Shown in pieces: positions 1 to 14,340 of a DNA stretch of 64,000 nt; position 1 is the first letter of the stretch, and each line of letters starts with the position of its first letter. The notes below the pieces were generated by a model. The model saw nothing but the letters and a program-made list of their open reading frames with translations, did no database searches and was not told the DNA's origin. Location: assembly GCA_964057225.1 (NCBI GenBank), contig OZ059895.1, positions 7,068,001-7,132,000 of the forward strand. Reading direction: 5' to 3'. Both the position numbers and the translations under genes were made by a program. This stretch comes from Auanema rhodensis. Lineage: Eukaryota > Nematoda > Chromadorea > Rhabditida > Rhabditidae.

Positions 1-3000
1 ATCTCAGTCTAGAGTTTTGAAATTTCTTCTGAACAGGAATACGGTGCACGTGCCATTTGCCTTGGGGTATTCATCTTCATCTTTGGTTTAATTACCCAAG
101 TTTGAGGTACTTTGATGATTCAACAAGGGTTACACCTGATGTTGAACTAAATTTTGGAAAGCTCACTATATGTGAGCAACATTGATATTTCATCTTTCTG
201 AAGATTCTGAAGCTTGTCTATCCCTTGACCGAAAATGTTCATTGTTCAGTCAATCACAGTCTAGAGTTTTGAATGTTCTTCTGAACAGGAATACGGTGCA
301 CGTGCCATTTGCCTTGGGGTATTCATCTTCATCTTCGGTTTAATTACCCAAGTTTGAGGTACTTTGATGATTCAACAAGGGTTACACCTGATGTTGAACT
401 AAGTTTTGGAAAGCTCACTATATGTAAGCAACATTGATATTTCATCTTTCTGAAGATTCTGAAGCTTGTCTATCCCTTGACCGAAAATGTTCATTGTTCA
501 GTCAATCACAGTCTAGAGTTTTGAATGTTCTTCTGAACAGGAATACGGTGCACGTGCCATTTGCTTTGGGGTATTCATCTTCATCTTCGGTTTAATTACC
601 CAAGTTTGAGGTACTTTGATGATTCAACAAGGGTTACACCTGATGTTGAACTAAATTTTGGAAAGCTGACTATATGTGAGCAACATTGATATTTCATCTT
701 TCTGAAGATTCTGAAGCTTGTCTATCTCTTGACCCAAAATGTTCATTGTTGAGACAATCTCAGTCTAGAGTTTTGAAATTTCTTCTGAACAGGAATACGG
801 TGCACGTGCCATTTGCCTTGGGGTATTCATCTTCATCTTCGGTTTAATTACCCAAGTTTGAGGTACTTTGATGATTCAACAAGGGTTACACCTGATGTTG
901 AACTAAATTTTGGAAAGCTCACTATATGTGAGCAACATTGATATTTCATCTTTCTGAAGATTCTGAAGCTTGTCTATCTCTTGACCCAAAATGTTCATTG
1001 TTGAGACAATCTCAGTCTAGAGTTTTGAAATTTCTTCTGAACAGGAATACGGTGCACGTGCCATTTGCCTTGGGGTATTCATCTTCATCTTCGGTTTAAT
1101 TACCCAAGTTTGAGGTACTTTGATGATTCAACAAGGGTTACACCTGATGTTGAACTAAATTTTGGAAAGCTCACTATATGTGAGCAACATTGATATTTCA
1201 TCTTTCTGAAGATTCTGAAGCTTGTCTATCCCTTGACCCAAAATGTTCATTGTTGAGACAATCTCAGTCTAGAGTTTTGAATGTTTTTCTGAACAGGAAT
1301 ACGGTGCACGTGCCATTTGCCTTGGGGTATTCATCTTCATCTTTGGTTTAATTACCCAAGTTTGAGGTACTTTGATGATTCAACAAGGGTTACACCTGAT
1401 GTTGAACTAAATTTTGGAAAGCTCACTCTATGTGAGCAACATTGATATTTCATCTTTCTGAAGATTCTGAAGCTTGACTATCTCTTGACCGAAAATGTTC
1501 ATTGTTCAGACAATCTCAGTCTAGAGTTTTGAATGTTCTTCTGAACAGGAATACGGTGCACGTGCCACTTGCCTTGGGTTATTCATCATCATATTTGGTT
1601 TAATTACCCAAGTTTGAGGTACTTTGATGATTCAACAAGGGTTACACCTGATGTTGAACTAAATTTTGGAAAGCTCACTATATGTGAGCAACATTGATAT
1701 TTCATCTTTCTGAAGATTCTGAAGCTTGTCTATCCCTTGACCCAAAATGTTCATTGTTGAGACAATCTCAGTCTAGAGTTTTGAATGTTCTTCTGAACAG
1801 GAATACGGTGCACGTGCCACTTGCCTTGGGTTATTCATCATCATATTTGGTTTAATTACCCAAGTTTGAGGTACTTTGATGATTCAACAAGGGTTACACC
1901 TGATGTTGAACTAAATTTTGGAAAGCTCACTCTATGTGAGCAACATTGATATTTCATCTTTCTGAAGATTCTGAAGCTTGTCTATCTCTTGACCGAAAAT
2001 GTTCATTGTTCAGACAATCTCAGTCTAGAGTTTTGAATGTTCTTCTGAACAGGAATACGGTGCACGTGCCACTTGCCTTGGGTTATTCATCATCATATTT
2101 GGTTTAATTACCCAAGTTTGAGGTACTTTGATGATTCAACAAGGGTTACACCTGATGTTGAACTAAATTTTGGAAAGCTCACTATATGTGAGCAACATTG
2201 ATATTTCATCTTTCTGAAGATTCTGAAGCTTGTCTATCTCTTGACCGAAAATGTTCATTGTTCAGACAATCTCAGTCTAGAGTTTTGAATGTTCTTCTGA
2301 ACAGGAATACGGTGCACGTGCCACTTGCCTTGGGTTATTCATCATCATATTTGGTTTAATTACCCAAGTTTGAGGTACTTTGATGATTCAACAAGGGTTA
2401 CACCTGATGTTGAACTAAATTTTGGAAAGCTCACTATATGTGAGCAACATTGATATTTCATCTTTCTGAAGATTCTGAAGCTTGTCTATCTCTTGACCGA
2501 AAATGTTCATTGTTCAGACAATCTCAGTCTAGAGTTTTGAATGTTTTTCTGAACAGGAATACGGTGCACGTGCCATTTGCCTTGGGGTATTCATCTTCAT
2601 CTTTGGTTTAATTACCCAAGTTTGAGGTACTTTGATGATTCAACAAGGGTTACACCTGATGTTGAACTAAATTTTGGAAAGCTCACTCTATGTGAGCAAC
2701 ATTGATATTTCATCTTTCTGAAGATTCTGAAGCTTGTCTATCTCTTGACCCAAAATGTTCATTGTTGAGACAATCTCAGTCTAGAGTTTTGAAATTTCTT
2801 CTGAACAGGAATACGGTGCACGTGCCATTTGCCTTGGGGTATTCATCTTCATCTTCGGTTTAATTACCCAAGTTTGAGGTACTTTGATGATTCAACAAGG
2901 GTTACACCTGATGTTGAACTAAATTTTGGAAAGCTCACTATATGTGAGCAACATTGATATTTCATCTTTCTGAAGATTCTGAAGCTTGTCTATCCCTTGA

Positions 3001-6000
3001 CCCAAAATGTTCATTGTTGAGACAATCTCAGTCTAGAGTTTTGAATGTTTTTCTGAACAGGAATACGGTGCACGTGCCATTTGCCTTGGGGTATTCATCT
3101 TCATCTTTGGTTTAATTACCCAAGTTTGAGGTACTTTGATGATTCAACAAGGGTTACACCTGATGTTGAACTAAATTTTGGAAAGCTCACTCTATGTGAG
3201 CAACATTGATATTTCATCTTTCTGAAGATTCTGAAGCTTGACTATCTCTTGACCGAAAATGTTCATTGTTCAGACAATCTCAGTCTAGAGTTTTGAATGT
3301 TCTTCTGAACAGGAATACGGTGCACGTGCCACTTGCCTTGGGTTATTCATCATCATATTTGGTTTAATTACCCAAGTTTGAGGTACTTTGATGATTCAAC
3401 AAGGGTTACACCTGATGTTGAACTAAATTTTGGAAAGCTCACTATATGTGAGCAACATTGATATTTCATCTTTCTGAAGATTCTGAAGCTTGTCTATCTC
3501 TTGACCGAAAATGTTCATTGTTCAGACAATCTCAGTCTAGAGTTTTGAATGTTCTTCTGAACAGGAATACGGTGCACGTGCCACTTGCCTTGGGTTATTC
3601 ATCATCATATTTGGTTTAATTACCCAAGTTTGAGGTACTTTGATGATTCAACAAGGGTTACACCTGATGTTGAACTAAATTTTGGAAAGCTCACTATATG
3701 TGAGCAACATTGATATTTCATCTTTCTGAAGATTCTGAAGCTTGTCTATCTCTTGACCGAAAATGTTCATTGTTCAGACAATCTCAGTCTAGAGTTTTGA
3801 ATGTTCTTCTGAACAGGAATACGGTGCACGTGCCACTTGCCTTGGGTTATTCATCATCATATTTGGTTTAATTACCCAAGTTTGAGGTACTTTGATGATT
3901 CAACAAGGGTTACACCTGATGTTGAACTAAATTTTGGAAAGCTCACTATATGTGAGCAACATTGATATTTCATCTTTCTGAAGATTCTGAAGCTTGTCTA
4001 TCTCTTGACCGAAAATGTTCATTGTTCAGACAATCTCAGTCTAGAGTTTTGAATGTTTTTCTGAACAGGAATACGGTGCACGTGCCATTTGCCTTGGGGT
4101 ATTCATCTTCATCTTTGGTTTAATTACCCAAGTTTGAGGTACTTTGATGATTCAACAAGGGTTACACCTGATGTTGAACTAAATTTTGGAAAGCTCACTC
4201 TATGTGAGCAACATTGATATTTCATCTTTCTGAAGATTCTGAAGCTTGTCTATCTCTTGACCGAAAATGTTCATTGTTCAGACAATCTCAGTCTAGAGTT
4301 TTGAATGTTCTTCTGAACAGGAATACGGTGCACGTGCCACTTGCCTTGGGTTATTCATCATCATATTTGGTTTAATTACCCAAGTTTGAGGTACTTTGAT
4401 GATTCAACAAGGGTTACACCTGATGTTGAACTAAATTTTGGAAAGCTCACTATATGTGAGCAACATTGATATTTCATCTTTCTGAAGATTCTGAAGCTTG
4501 TCTATCCCTTGACCGAAAATGTTCATTGTTCAGTCAATCACAGTCTAGAGTTTTGAATGTTCTTCTGAACAGGAATACGGTGCACGTGCCATTTGCCTTG
4601 GGGTATTCATCTTCATCTTTGGTTTAATTACCCAAGTTTGAGGTACTTTGATGATTCAACAAGGGTTACACCTGATGTTGAACTAAATTTTGGAAAGCTC
4701 ACTATATGTGAGCAACATTGATATTTCATCTTTCTGAAGATTCTGAAGCTTGTCTATCTCTTGACCCAAATTGTTCATTGTTCAGACAATCTCAGTCTAG
4801 AATTTTGAATGTTCTTCTGAACAGGAATACGGTGCACGTGCCATTTGCCTTGGGGTGTTCATCTTCATCTTTGGTTTAATTACCCAAGTTTGAGGTACTT
4901 TGATGATTCAACAAGGGTTACACCTGATGCTGAACTAAATTTTCGAAAGCTGACTATATGTGAGCAACATTGATATTTCATCTTTCTGAAGATTCTGAAG
5001 CTTGTCTATCTCTTGACCCAAAATGTTCATTGTTGAGACAATCTCAGTCTAGAGTTTTGAAATTTCTTCTGAACAGGAATACGGTGCACGTGCCATTTGC
5101 CTTGGGGTATTCATCTTCATCTTCGGTTTAATTACCCAAGTTTGAGGTATTTTGATGATTCAACAAGGGTTACACCTGATGTTGAACTAAATTTTGGAAA
5201 GCTCACTATATGTGAGCAACATTGATATTTCATCTTTCTGAAGATTCTGAAGCTTGTCTATCCCTTGACCGAAAATGTTCATTGTTCAGTCAATCACAGT
5301 CTAGAGTTTTGAATGTTCTTCTGAACAGGAATACGGTGCACGTGCCATTTGCCTTGGGGTATTCATCTTCATCTTTGGTTTAATTACCCAAGTTTGAGGT
5401 ACTTTGATGATTCAACAAGGGTTACACCTGATGTTGAACTAAATTTTGGAAAGCTCACTATATGTGAGCAACATTGATATTTCATCTTTCTGAAGATTCT
5501 GAAGCTTGTCTATCTCTTGACCGAAAATGTTCATTGTTCAGACAATCTCAGTCTAGAGTTTTGAATGTTCTTCTGAACAGGAATACGGTGCACTTGCCAT
5601 TTGCCTTGGGGTATTCATCTTCATCTTCGGTTTAATTACCCAAGTTTGAGGTACTTTGATGATTCAACAAGGGTTACATCTGATGTTGAACTAAATTTTG
5701 GAAAGCTCACTATATGTGAGCAACATTGATATTTCATCTTTCTGAAGATTCTGAAGCTTGTCTATCCCTTGACCGAAAATGTTCATTGTTCAGTCAATCA
5801 CAGTCTAGAGTTTTGAATGTTCTTCTGAACAGGAATACGGTGCACGTGCCATTTGCCTTGGGGTATTCATCTTCATCTTCGGTTTAATTACCCAAGTTTG
5901 AGGTACTTTGATGATTCAACAAGGGTTACACCTGATGTTGAACTAAATTTTGGAAAGCTCACTATATGTGAGCAACATTGATATTTCATCTTTCTGAAGA

Positions 6001-9000
6001 TTCTGAAGCTTGTCTATCTCTTGACCCAAATTGTTCATTGTTCAGACAATCTCAGTCTAGAATTTTGAATGTTCTTCTGAACAGGAATGCGGTGCACGTG
6101 CCATTTGCCTTGGGGTGTTCATCTTCATCTTTGGTTTAATTACCCAAGTTTGAGGTACTTTGATGATTCAACAAGGGTTACACCTGATGCTGAACTAAAT
6201 TTTCGAAAGCTGACTATATGTGAGCAACATTGATATTTCATCTTTCTGAAGATTCTGAAGCTTGTCTATCTCTTGACCCAAAATGTTCATTGTTGAGACA
6301 ATCTCAGTCTAGAGTTTTGAAATTTCTTCTGAACAGGAATACGGTGCACGTGCCATTTGCCTTGGGGTATTCATCTTCATCTTCGGTTTAATTACCCAAG
6401 TTTGAGGTATTTTGATGATTCAACAAGGGTTACACCTGATGTTGAACTAAATTTTGGAAAGCTCACTATATGTGAGCAACATTGATATTTCATCTTTCTG
6501 AAGATTCTGAAGCTTGTCTATCCCTTGACCGAAAATGTTCATTGTTCAGTCAATCACAGTCTAGAGTTTTGAATGTTCTTCTGAACAGGAATACGGTGCA
6601 CGTGCCATTTGCCTTGGGGTATTCATCTTCATCTTTGGTTTAATTACCCAAGTTTGAGGTACTTTGATGATTCAACAAGGGTTACACCTGATGTTGAACT
6701 AAATTTTGGAAAGCTCACTATATGTGAGCAACATTGATATTTCATCTTTCTGAAGATTCTGAAGCTTGTCTATCTCTTGACCCAAATTGTTCATTGTTCA
6801 GACAATCTCAGTCTAGAATTTTGAATGTTCTTCTGAACAGGAATACGGTGCACGTGCCATTTGCCTTGGGGTGTTCATCTTCATCTTTGGTTTAATTACC
6901 CAAGTTTGAGGTACTTTGATGATTCAACAAGGGTTACACCTGATGTTGAACTAAATTTTGGAAAGCTCACTATATGTGAGCAACATTGATATTTCATCTT
7001 TCTGAAGATTCTGAAGCTTGTCTATCTCTTGACCCAAATTGTTCATTGTTCAGACAATCTCAGTCTAGAATTTTGAATGTTCTTCTGAACAGGAATACGG
7101 TGCACGTGCCATTTGCCTTGGGGTGTTCATCTTCATCTTTGGTTTAATTACCCAAGTTTGAGGTACTTTGATGATTCAACAAGGGTTACACCTGATGCTG
7201 AACTAAATTTTCGAAAGCTCACTATATGTGAGCAACATTGATATTTCATCTTTCTGAAGATTCTGAAGCTTGTCTATCTCTTGACCCAAAATGTTCATTG
7301 TTGAAACAATCTCAGTCTAGAGTTTTGAAATTTCTTCTGAACAGGAATACGGTGCACGTGCCATTTGCCTTGGGGTATTCATCTTCATCTTCGGTTTAAT
7401 TACCCAAGTTTGAGGTATTTTGATGATTCAACAAGGGTTACACCTGATGTTGAACTAAATTTTGGAAAGCTCACTATATGTGAGCAACATTGATATTTCA
7501 TCTTTCTGAAGATTCTGAAGCTTGTCTATCCCTTGACCGAAAATGTTCATTGTTCAGTCAATCACAGTCTAGAGTTTTGAATGTTCTTCTGAACAGGAAT
7601 ACGGTGCACGTGCCATTTGCCTTGGGGTATTCATCTTCATCTTTGGTTTAATTACCCAAGTTTGAGGTACTTTGATGATTCAACAAGGGTTACACCTGAT
7701 GTTGAACTAAATTTTGGAAAGCTCACTATATGTGAGCAACATTGATATTTCATCTTTCTGAAGATTCTGAAGCTTGTCTATCTCTTGACCCAAATTGTTC
7801 ATTGTTCAGACAATCTCAGTCTAGAATTTTGAATGTTCTTCTGAACAGGAATACGGTGCACGTGCCATTTGCCTTGGGGTGTTCATCTTCATCTTTGGTT
7901 TAATTACCCAAGTTTGAGGTACTTTGATGATTCAACAAGGGTTACACCTGATGCTGAACTAAATTTTCGAAAGCTCACTATATGTGAGCAACATTGATAT
8001 TTCATCTTTCTGAAGATTCTGAAGCTTGTCTATCTCTTGACCCAAAATGTTCATTGTTGAAACAATCTCAGTCTAGAGTTTTGAAATTTCTTCTGAACAG
8101 GAATACGGTGCACGTGCCATTTGCCTTGGGGTATTCATCTTCATCTTCGGTTTAATTACCCAAGTTTGAGGTATTTTGATGATTCAACAAGGGTTACACC
8201 TGATGTTGAACTAAATTTTGGAAAGCTCACTATATGTGAGCAACATTGATATTTCATCTTTCTGAAGATTCTGAAGCTTGTCTATCCCTTGACCGAAAAT
8301 GTTCATTGTTCAGTCAATCACAGTCTAGAGTTTTGAATGTTCTTCTGAACAGGAATACGGTGCACGTGCCATTTGCCTTGGGGTATTCATCTTCATCTTT
8401 GGTTTAATTACCCAAGTTTGAGGTACTTTGATGATTCAACAAGGGTTACACCTGATGTTGAACTAAATTTTGGAAAGCTCACTATATGTGAGCAACATTG
8501 ATATTTCATCTTTCTGAAGATTCTGAAGCTTGTCTATCTCTTGACCGAAAATGTTCATTGTTCAGACAATCTCAGTCTAGAGTTTTGAATGTTCTTCTGA
8601 ACAGGAATACGGTGCACTTGCCATTTGCCTTGGGGTATTCATCTTCATCTTCGGTTTAATTACCCAAGTTTGAGGTACTTTGATGATTCAACAAGGGTTA
8701 CATCTGATGTTGAACTAAATTTTGGAAAGCTCACTATATGTGAGCAACATTGATATTTCATCTTTCTGAAGATTCTGAAGCTTGTCTATCCCTTGACCGA
8801 AAATGTTCATTGTTCAGTCAATCACAGTCTAGAGTTTTGAATGTTCTTCTGAACAGGAATACGGTGCACGTGCCATTTGCCTTGGGGTATTCATCTTCAT
8901 CTTCGGTTTAATTACCCAAGTTTGAGGTACTTTGATGATTCAACAAGGGTTACACCTGATGTTGAACTAAATTTTGGAAAGCTCACTATATGTGAGCAAC

Positions 9001-11274
9001 ATTGATATTTCATCTTTCTGAAGATTCTGAAGCTTGTCTATCTCTTGACCCAAATTGTTCATTGTTCAGACAATCTCAGTCTAGAATTTTGAATGTTCTT
9101 CTGAACAGGAATACGGTGCACGTGCCATTTGCCTTGGGGTGTTCATCTTCATCTTTGGTTTGATTACCCAAGTTTGAGGTACTTTGATGATTCAACAAGG
9201 GTTACACCTGATGTTGAACTAAATTTTGGAAAGCTCACTATATGTGAGCAACATTGATATTTCATCTTTCTGAAGATTCTGAAGCTTGTCTATCTCTTGA
9301 CCCAAATTGTTCATTGTTCAGACAATCTCAGTCTAGAATTTTGAATGTTCTTCTGAACAGGAATGCGGTGCACGTGCCATTTGCCTTGGGGTGTTCATCT
9401 TCATCTTTGGTTTAATTACCCAAGTTTGAGGTACTTTGATGATTCAACAAGGGTTACACCTGATGCTGAACTAAATTTTCGAAAGCTGACTATATGTGAG
9501 CAACATTGATATTTCATCTTTCTGAAGATTCTGAAGCTTGTCTATCTCTTGACCCAAAATGTTTATTGTTGAGACAATCTCAGTCTAGAGTTTTGAAATT
9601 TCTTCTGAACAGGAATACGGTGCACGTGCCATTTGCCTTGGGGTATTCATCTTCATCTTCGGTTTAATTACCCAAGTTTGAGGTATTTTGATGATTCAAC
9701 AAGGGTTACACCTGATGTTGAACTAAATTTTGGAAAGCTCACTATATGTGAGCAACATTGATATTTCATCTTTCTGAAGATTCTGAAGCTTGTCTATCCC
9801 TTGACCGAAAATGTTCATTGTTCAGTCAATCACAGTCTAGAGTTTTGAATGTTCTTCTGAACAGGAATACGGTGCACGTGCCATTTGCCTTGGGGTATTC
9901 ATCTTCATCTTTGGTTTAATTACCCAAGTTTGAGGTACTTTGATGATTCAACAAGGGTTACACCTGATGTTGAACTAAATTTTGGAAAGCTCACTATATG
10001 TGAGCAACATTGATATTTCATCTTTCTGAAGATTCTGAAGCTTGTCTATCTCTTGACCGAAAATGTTCATTGTTCAGACAATCTCAGTCTAGAGTTTTGA
10101 ATGTTCTTCTGAACAGGAATACGGTGCACTTGCCATTTGCCTTGGGGTATTCATCTTCATCTTCGGTTTAATTACCCAAGTTTGAGGTACTTTGATGATT
10201 CAACAAGGGTTACATCTGATGTTGAACTAAATTTTGGAAAGCTCACTATATGTGAGCAACATTGATATTTCATCTTTCTGAAGATTCTGAAGCTTGTCTA
10301 TCCCTTGACCGAAAATGTTCATTGTTCAGTCAATCACAGTCTAGAGTTTTGAATGTTCTTCTGAACAGGAATACGGTGCACGTGCCATTTGCCTTGGGGT
10401 ATTCATCTTCATCTTCGGTTTAATTACCCAAGTTTGAGGTACTTTGATGATTCAACAAGGGTTACACCTGATGTTGAACTAAATTTTGGAAAGCTGACTA
10501 TATGTGAGCAACATTGATATTTCATCTTTCTGAAGATTCTGAAGCTTGTCTATCTCTTGACCCAAAATGTTCATTGTTGAGACAATCTCAGTCTAGAGTT
10601 TTGAAATTTCTTCTGAACAGGAATACGGTGCACGTGCCATTTGCCTTGGGGTATTCATCTTCATCTTCGGTTTAATTACCCAAGTTTGAGGTACTTTGAT
10701 GATTCAACAAGGGTTACACCTGATGTTGAACTAAATTTTGGAAAGCTCACTATATGTGAGCAACATTGATATTTCATCTTTCTGAAGATTCTGAAGCTTG
10801 TCTATCCCTTGACCCAAAATGTTCATTGTTGAGACAATCTCAGTCTAGAGTTTTGAATGTTTTTCTGAACAGGAATACGGTGCACGTGCCATTTGCCTTG
10901 GGGTATTCATCTACATCTTTGGTTTAATTACCCAAGTTTGAGGTACTTTGATGATTCAACAAGGGTTACACCTGATGTTGAACTAAATTTTGGAAAGCTC
11001 ACTATATGTGAGCAACATTGATATTTCATCTTTCTGAAGATTCTGAAGCTTGTCTATCTCTTGACCCAAAATGTTCATTGTTCAGACAATCTCAGTCTAG
11101 AGTTTTGAAATTTCTTCTGAACAGGAATACGGTGCACGTGCCATTTGCCTTGGGGTATTCATCTACATCTTTGGTTTAATTACCCAAGTTTGAGGTACTT
11201 TGATGATTCAACAAGGGTTACACCTGATGTTGAACTAAATTTTGGAAAGCTCACTATATGTGAGCAACATTGAT

Positions 11275-14200
11275 ATTTCATCTTTCTGAAGATTCTGAAG
11301 CTTGTCTATCCCTTGACCCAAAATGTTCATTGTTGAGACAATCTCAGTCTAGAGTTTTGAATGTTTTTCTGAACAGGAATACGGTGCACGTGCCATTTGC
11401 CTTGGGGTATTCATCTACATCTTTGGTTTAATTACCCAAGTTTGAGGTACTTTGATGATTCAACAAGGGTTACACCTGATGTTGAACTAAATTTTGGAAA
11501 GCTGACTATATGTGAGCAACATTGATATTTCATCTTTCTGAAGATTCTGAAGCTTGTCTATCTCTTGACCCAAAATGTTCATTGTTGAGACAATCTCAGT
11601 CTAGAGTTTTGAAATTTCTTCTGAACAGGAATACGGTGCACGTGCCATTTGCCTTGGGGTATTCATCTTCATCTTCGGTTTAATTACCCAAGTTTGAGGT
11701 ACTTTGATGATTCAACAAGGGTTACACCTGATGTTGAACTAAATTTTGGAAAGCTCACTATATGTGAGCAACATTGATATTTCATCTTTCTGAAGATTCT
11801 GAAGCTTGTCTATCCCTTGACCCAAAATGTTCATTGTTGAGACAATCTCAGTCTAGAGTTTTGAATGTTTTTCTGAACAGGAATACGGTGCACGTGCCAT
11901 TTGCCTTGGGGTATTCATCTACATCTTTGGTTTAATTACCCAAGTTTGAGGTACTTTGATGATTCAACAAGGGTTACACCTGATGTTGAACTAAATTTTG
12001 GAAAGCTCACTATATGTGAGCAACATTGATATTTCATCTTTCTGAAGATTCTGAAGCTTGTCTATCTCTTGACCCAAAATGTTCATTGTTCAGACAATCT
12101 CAGTCTAGAGTTTTGAATGTTCTTCTGAACAGGAATACGGTGCACTTGCCATTTGCCTTGGGGTATTCATCTTCATCTTCGGTTTAATTACCCAAGTTTG
12201 AGGTACTTTGATGATTCAACAAGGGTTACATCTGATGTTGAACTAAATTTTGGAAAGCTCACTATATGTGAGCAACATTGATATTTCATCTTTCTGAAGA
12301 TTCTGAAGCTTGTCTATCCCTTGACCGAAAATGTTCATTGTTCAGTCAATCACAGTCTAGAGTTTTGAATGTTCTTCTGAACAGGAATACGGTGCACGTG
12401 CCATTTGCCTTGGGGTATTCATCTTCATCTTCGGTTTAATTACCCAAGTTTGAGGTACTTTGATGATTCAACAAGGGTTACACCTGATGTTGAACTAAAT
12501 TTTGGAAAGCTGACTATATGTGAGCAACATTGATATTTCATCTTTCTGAAGATTCTGAAGCTTGTCTATCCCTTGACCCAAAATGTTCATTGTTGAGACA
12601 ATCTCAGTCTAGAGTTTTGAAATTTCTTCTGAACAGGAATACGGTGCACGTGCCATTTGCCTTGGGGTATTCATCTTCATCTTCGGTTTAATTACCCAAG
12701 TTTGAGGTACTTTGATGATTCAACAAGGGTTACACCTGATGTTGAACTAAGTTTTGGAAAGCTCACTATATGTAAGCAACATTGATATTTCATCTTTCTG
12801 AAGATTCTGAAGCTTGTCTATCCCTTGACCGAAAATGTTCATTGTTCAGTCAATCACAGTCTAGAGTTTTCAATGTTCTTCTGAACAGGAATACGGTGCA
12901 CGTGCCATTTGCCTTGGGGTATTCATCTTCATCTTCGGTTTAATTACCCAAGTTTGAGGTACTTTGATGATTCAACAAGGGTTACACCTGATGTTGAACT
13001 AAGTTTTGGAAAGCTCACTATATGTAAGCAACATTGATATTTCATCTTTCTGAAGATTCTGAAGCTTGTCTATCTCTTGACCCAAAATGTTCATTGTTGA
13101 GACAATCTCAGTCTAGAGTTTTGAAATTTCTTCTGAACAGGAATACGGTGCACGTGCCATTTGCCTTGGGGTATTCATCTTCATCTTCGGTTTAATTACC
13201 CAAGTTTGAGGTACTTTGATGATTCAACAAGGGTTACACCTGATGTTGAACTAAGTTTTGGAAAGCTCACTATATGTAAGCAACATTGATATTTCATCTT
13301 TCTGAAGATTCTGAAGCTTGTCTATCCCTTGACCGAAAATGTTCATTGTTCAGTCAATCACAGTCTAGAGTTTTGAATGTTCTTCTGAACAGGAATACGG
13401 TGCACGTGCCATTTGCCTTGGGGTATTCATCTTCATCTTCGGTTTAATTACCCAAGTTTGAGGTACTTTGATGATTCAACAAGGGTTACACCTGATGTTG
13501 AACTAAGTTTTGGAAAGCTCACTATATGTAAGCAACATTGATATTTCATCTTTCTGAAGATTCTGAAGCTTGTCTATCTCTTGACCCAAAATGTTCATTG
13601 TTGAGACAATCTCAGTCTAGAGTTTTGAAATTTCTTCTGAACAGGAATACGGTGCACGTGCCATTTGCCTTGGGGTATTCATCTTCATCTTCGGTTTAAT
13701 TACCCAAGTTTGAGGTACTTTGATGATTCAACAAGGGTTACACCTGATGTTGAACTAAATTTTGGAAAGCTCACTATATGTGAGCAACATTGATATTTCA
13801 TCTTTCTGAAGATTCTGAAGCTTGTCTATCCCTTGACCCAAAATGTTCATTGTTGAGACAATCTCAGTCTAGAGTTTTGAAATTTCTTCTGAACAGGAAT
13901 ACGGTGCACGTGCCATTTGCCTTGGGGTATTCATCTTCATCTTTGGTTTAATTACCCAAGTTTGAGGTACTTTGATGATTCAACAAGGGTTACACCTGAT
14001 GTTGAACTAAATTTTGGAAAGCTGACTATATGTGAGCAACATTGATATTTCATCTTTCTGAAGATTCTGAAGCTTGTCTATCTCTTGACCCAAAATGTTC
14101 ATTGTTGAGACAATCTCAGTCTAGAGTTTTGAAATTTCTTCTGAACAGGAATACGGTGCACGTGCCATTTGCCTTGGGGTATTCATCTTCATCTTTGGTT

Positions 14201-14340
14201 TAATTACCCAAGTTTGAGGTACTTTGATGATTCAACAAGGGTTACACCTGATGTTGAACTAAATTTTGGAAAGCTCACTATATGTGAGCAACATTGATAT
14301 TTCATCTTTCTGAAGATTCTGAAGCTTGTCTATCCCTTGA
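11275..14340. repeat. Satellite block A, source or sister of 17,826-20,890
   Basis: Rare variant markers in this block recur about 6,551 bp downstream (26 units minus 1 bp). Examples are the tcatctacat variant at 11,411 and 17,962, the tgcacttgcc variant at 12,141 and 18,692, and the ttttcaatg variant near 12,870 and 19,421. The order of intervening unit types also matches, with a few substitutions. This shows segmental copying of roughly 12 units inside the array. Boundaries are approximate because neighbouring units are nearly identical. Confidence 0.75.
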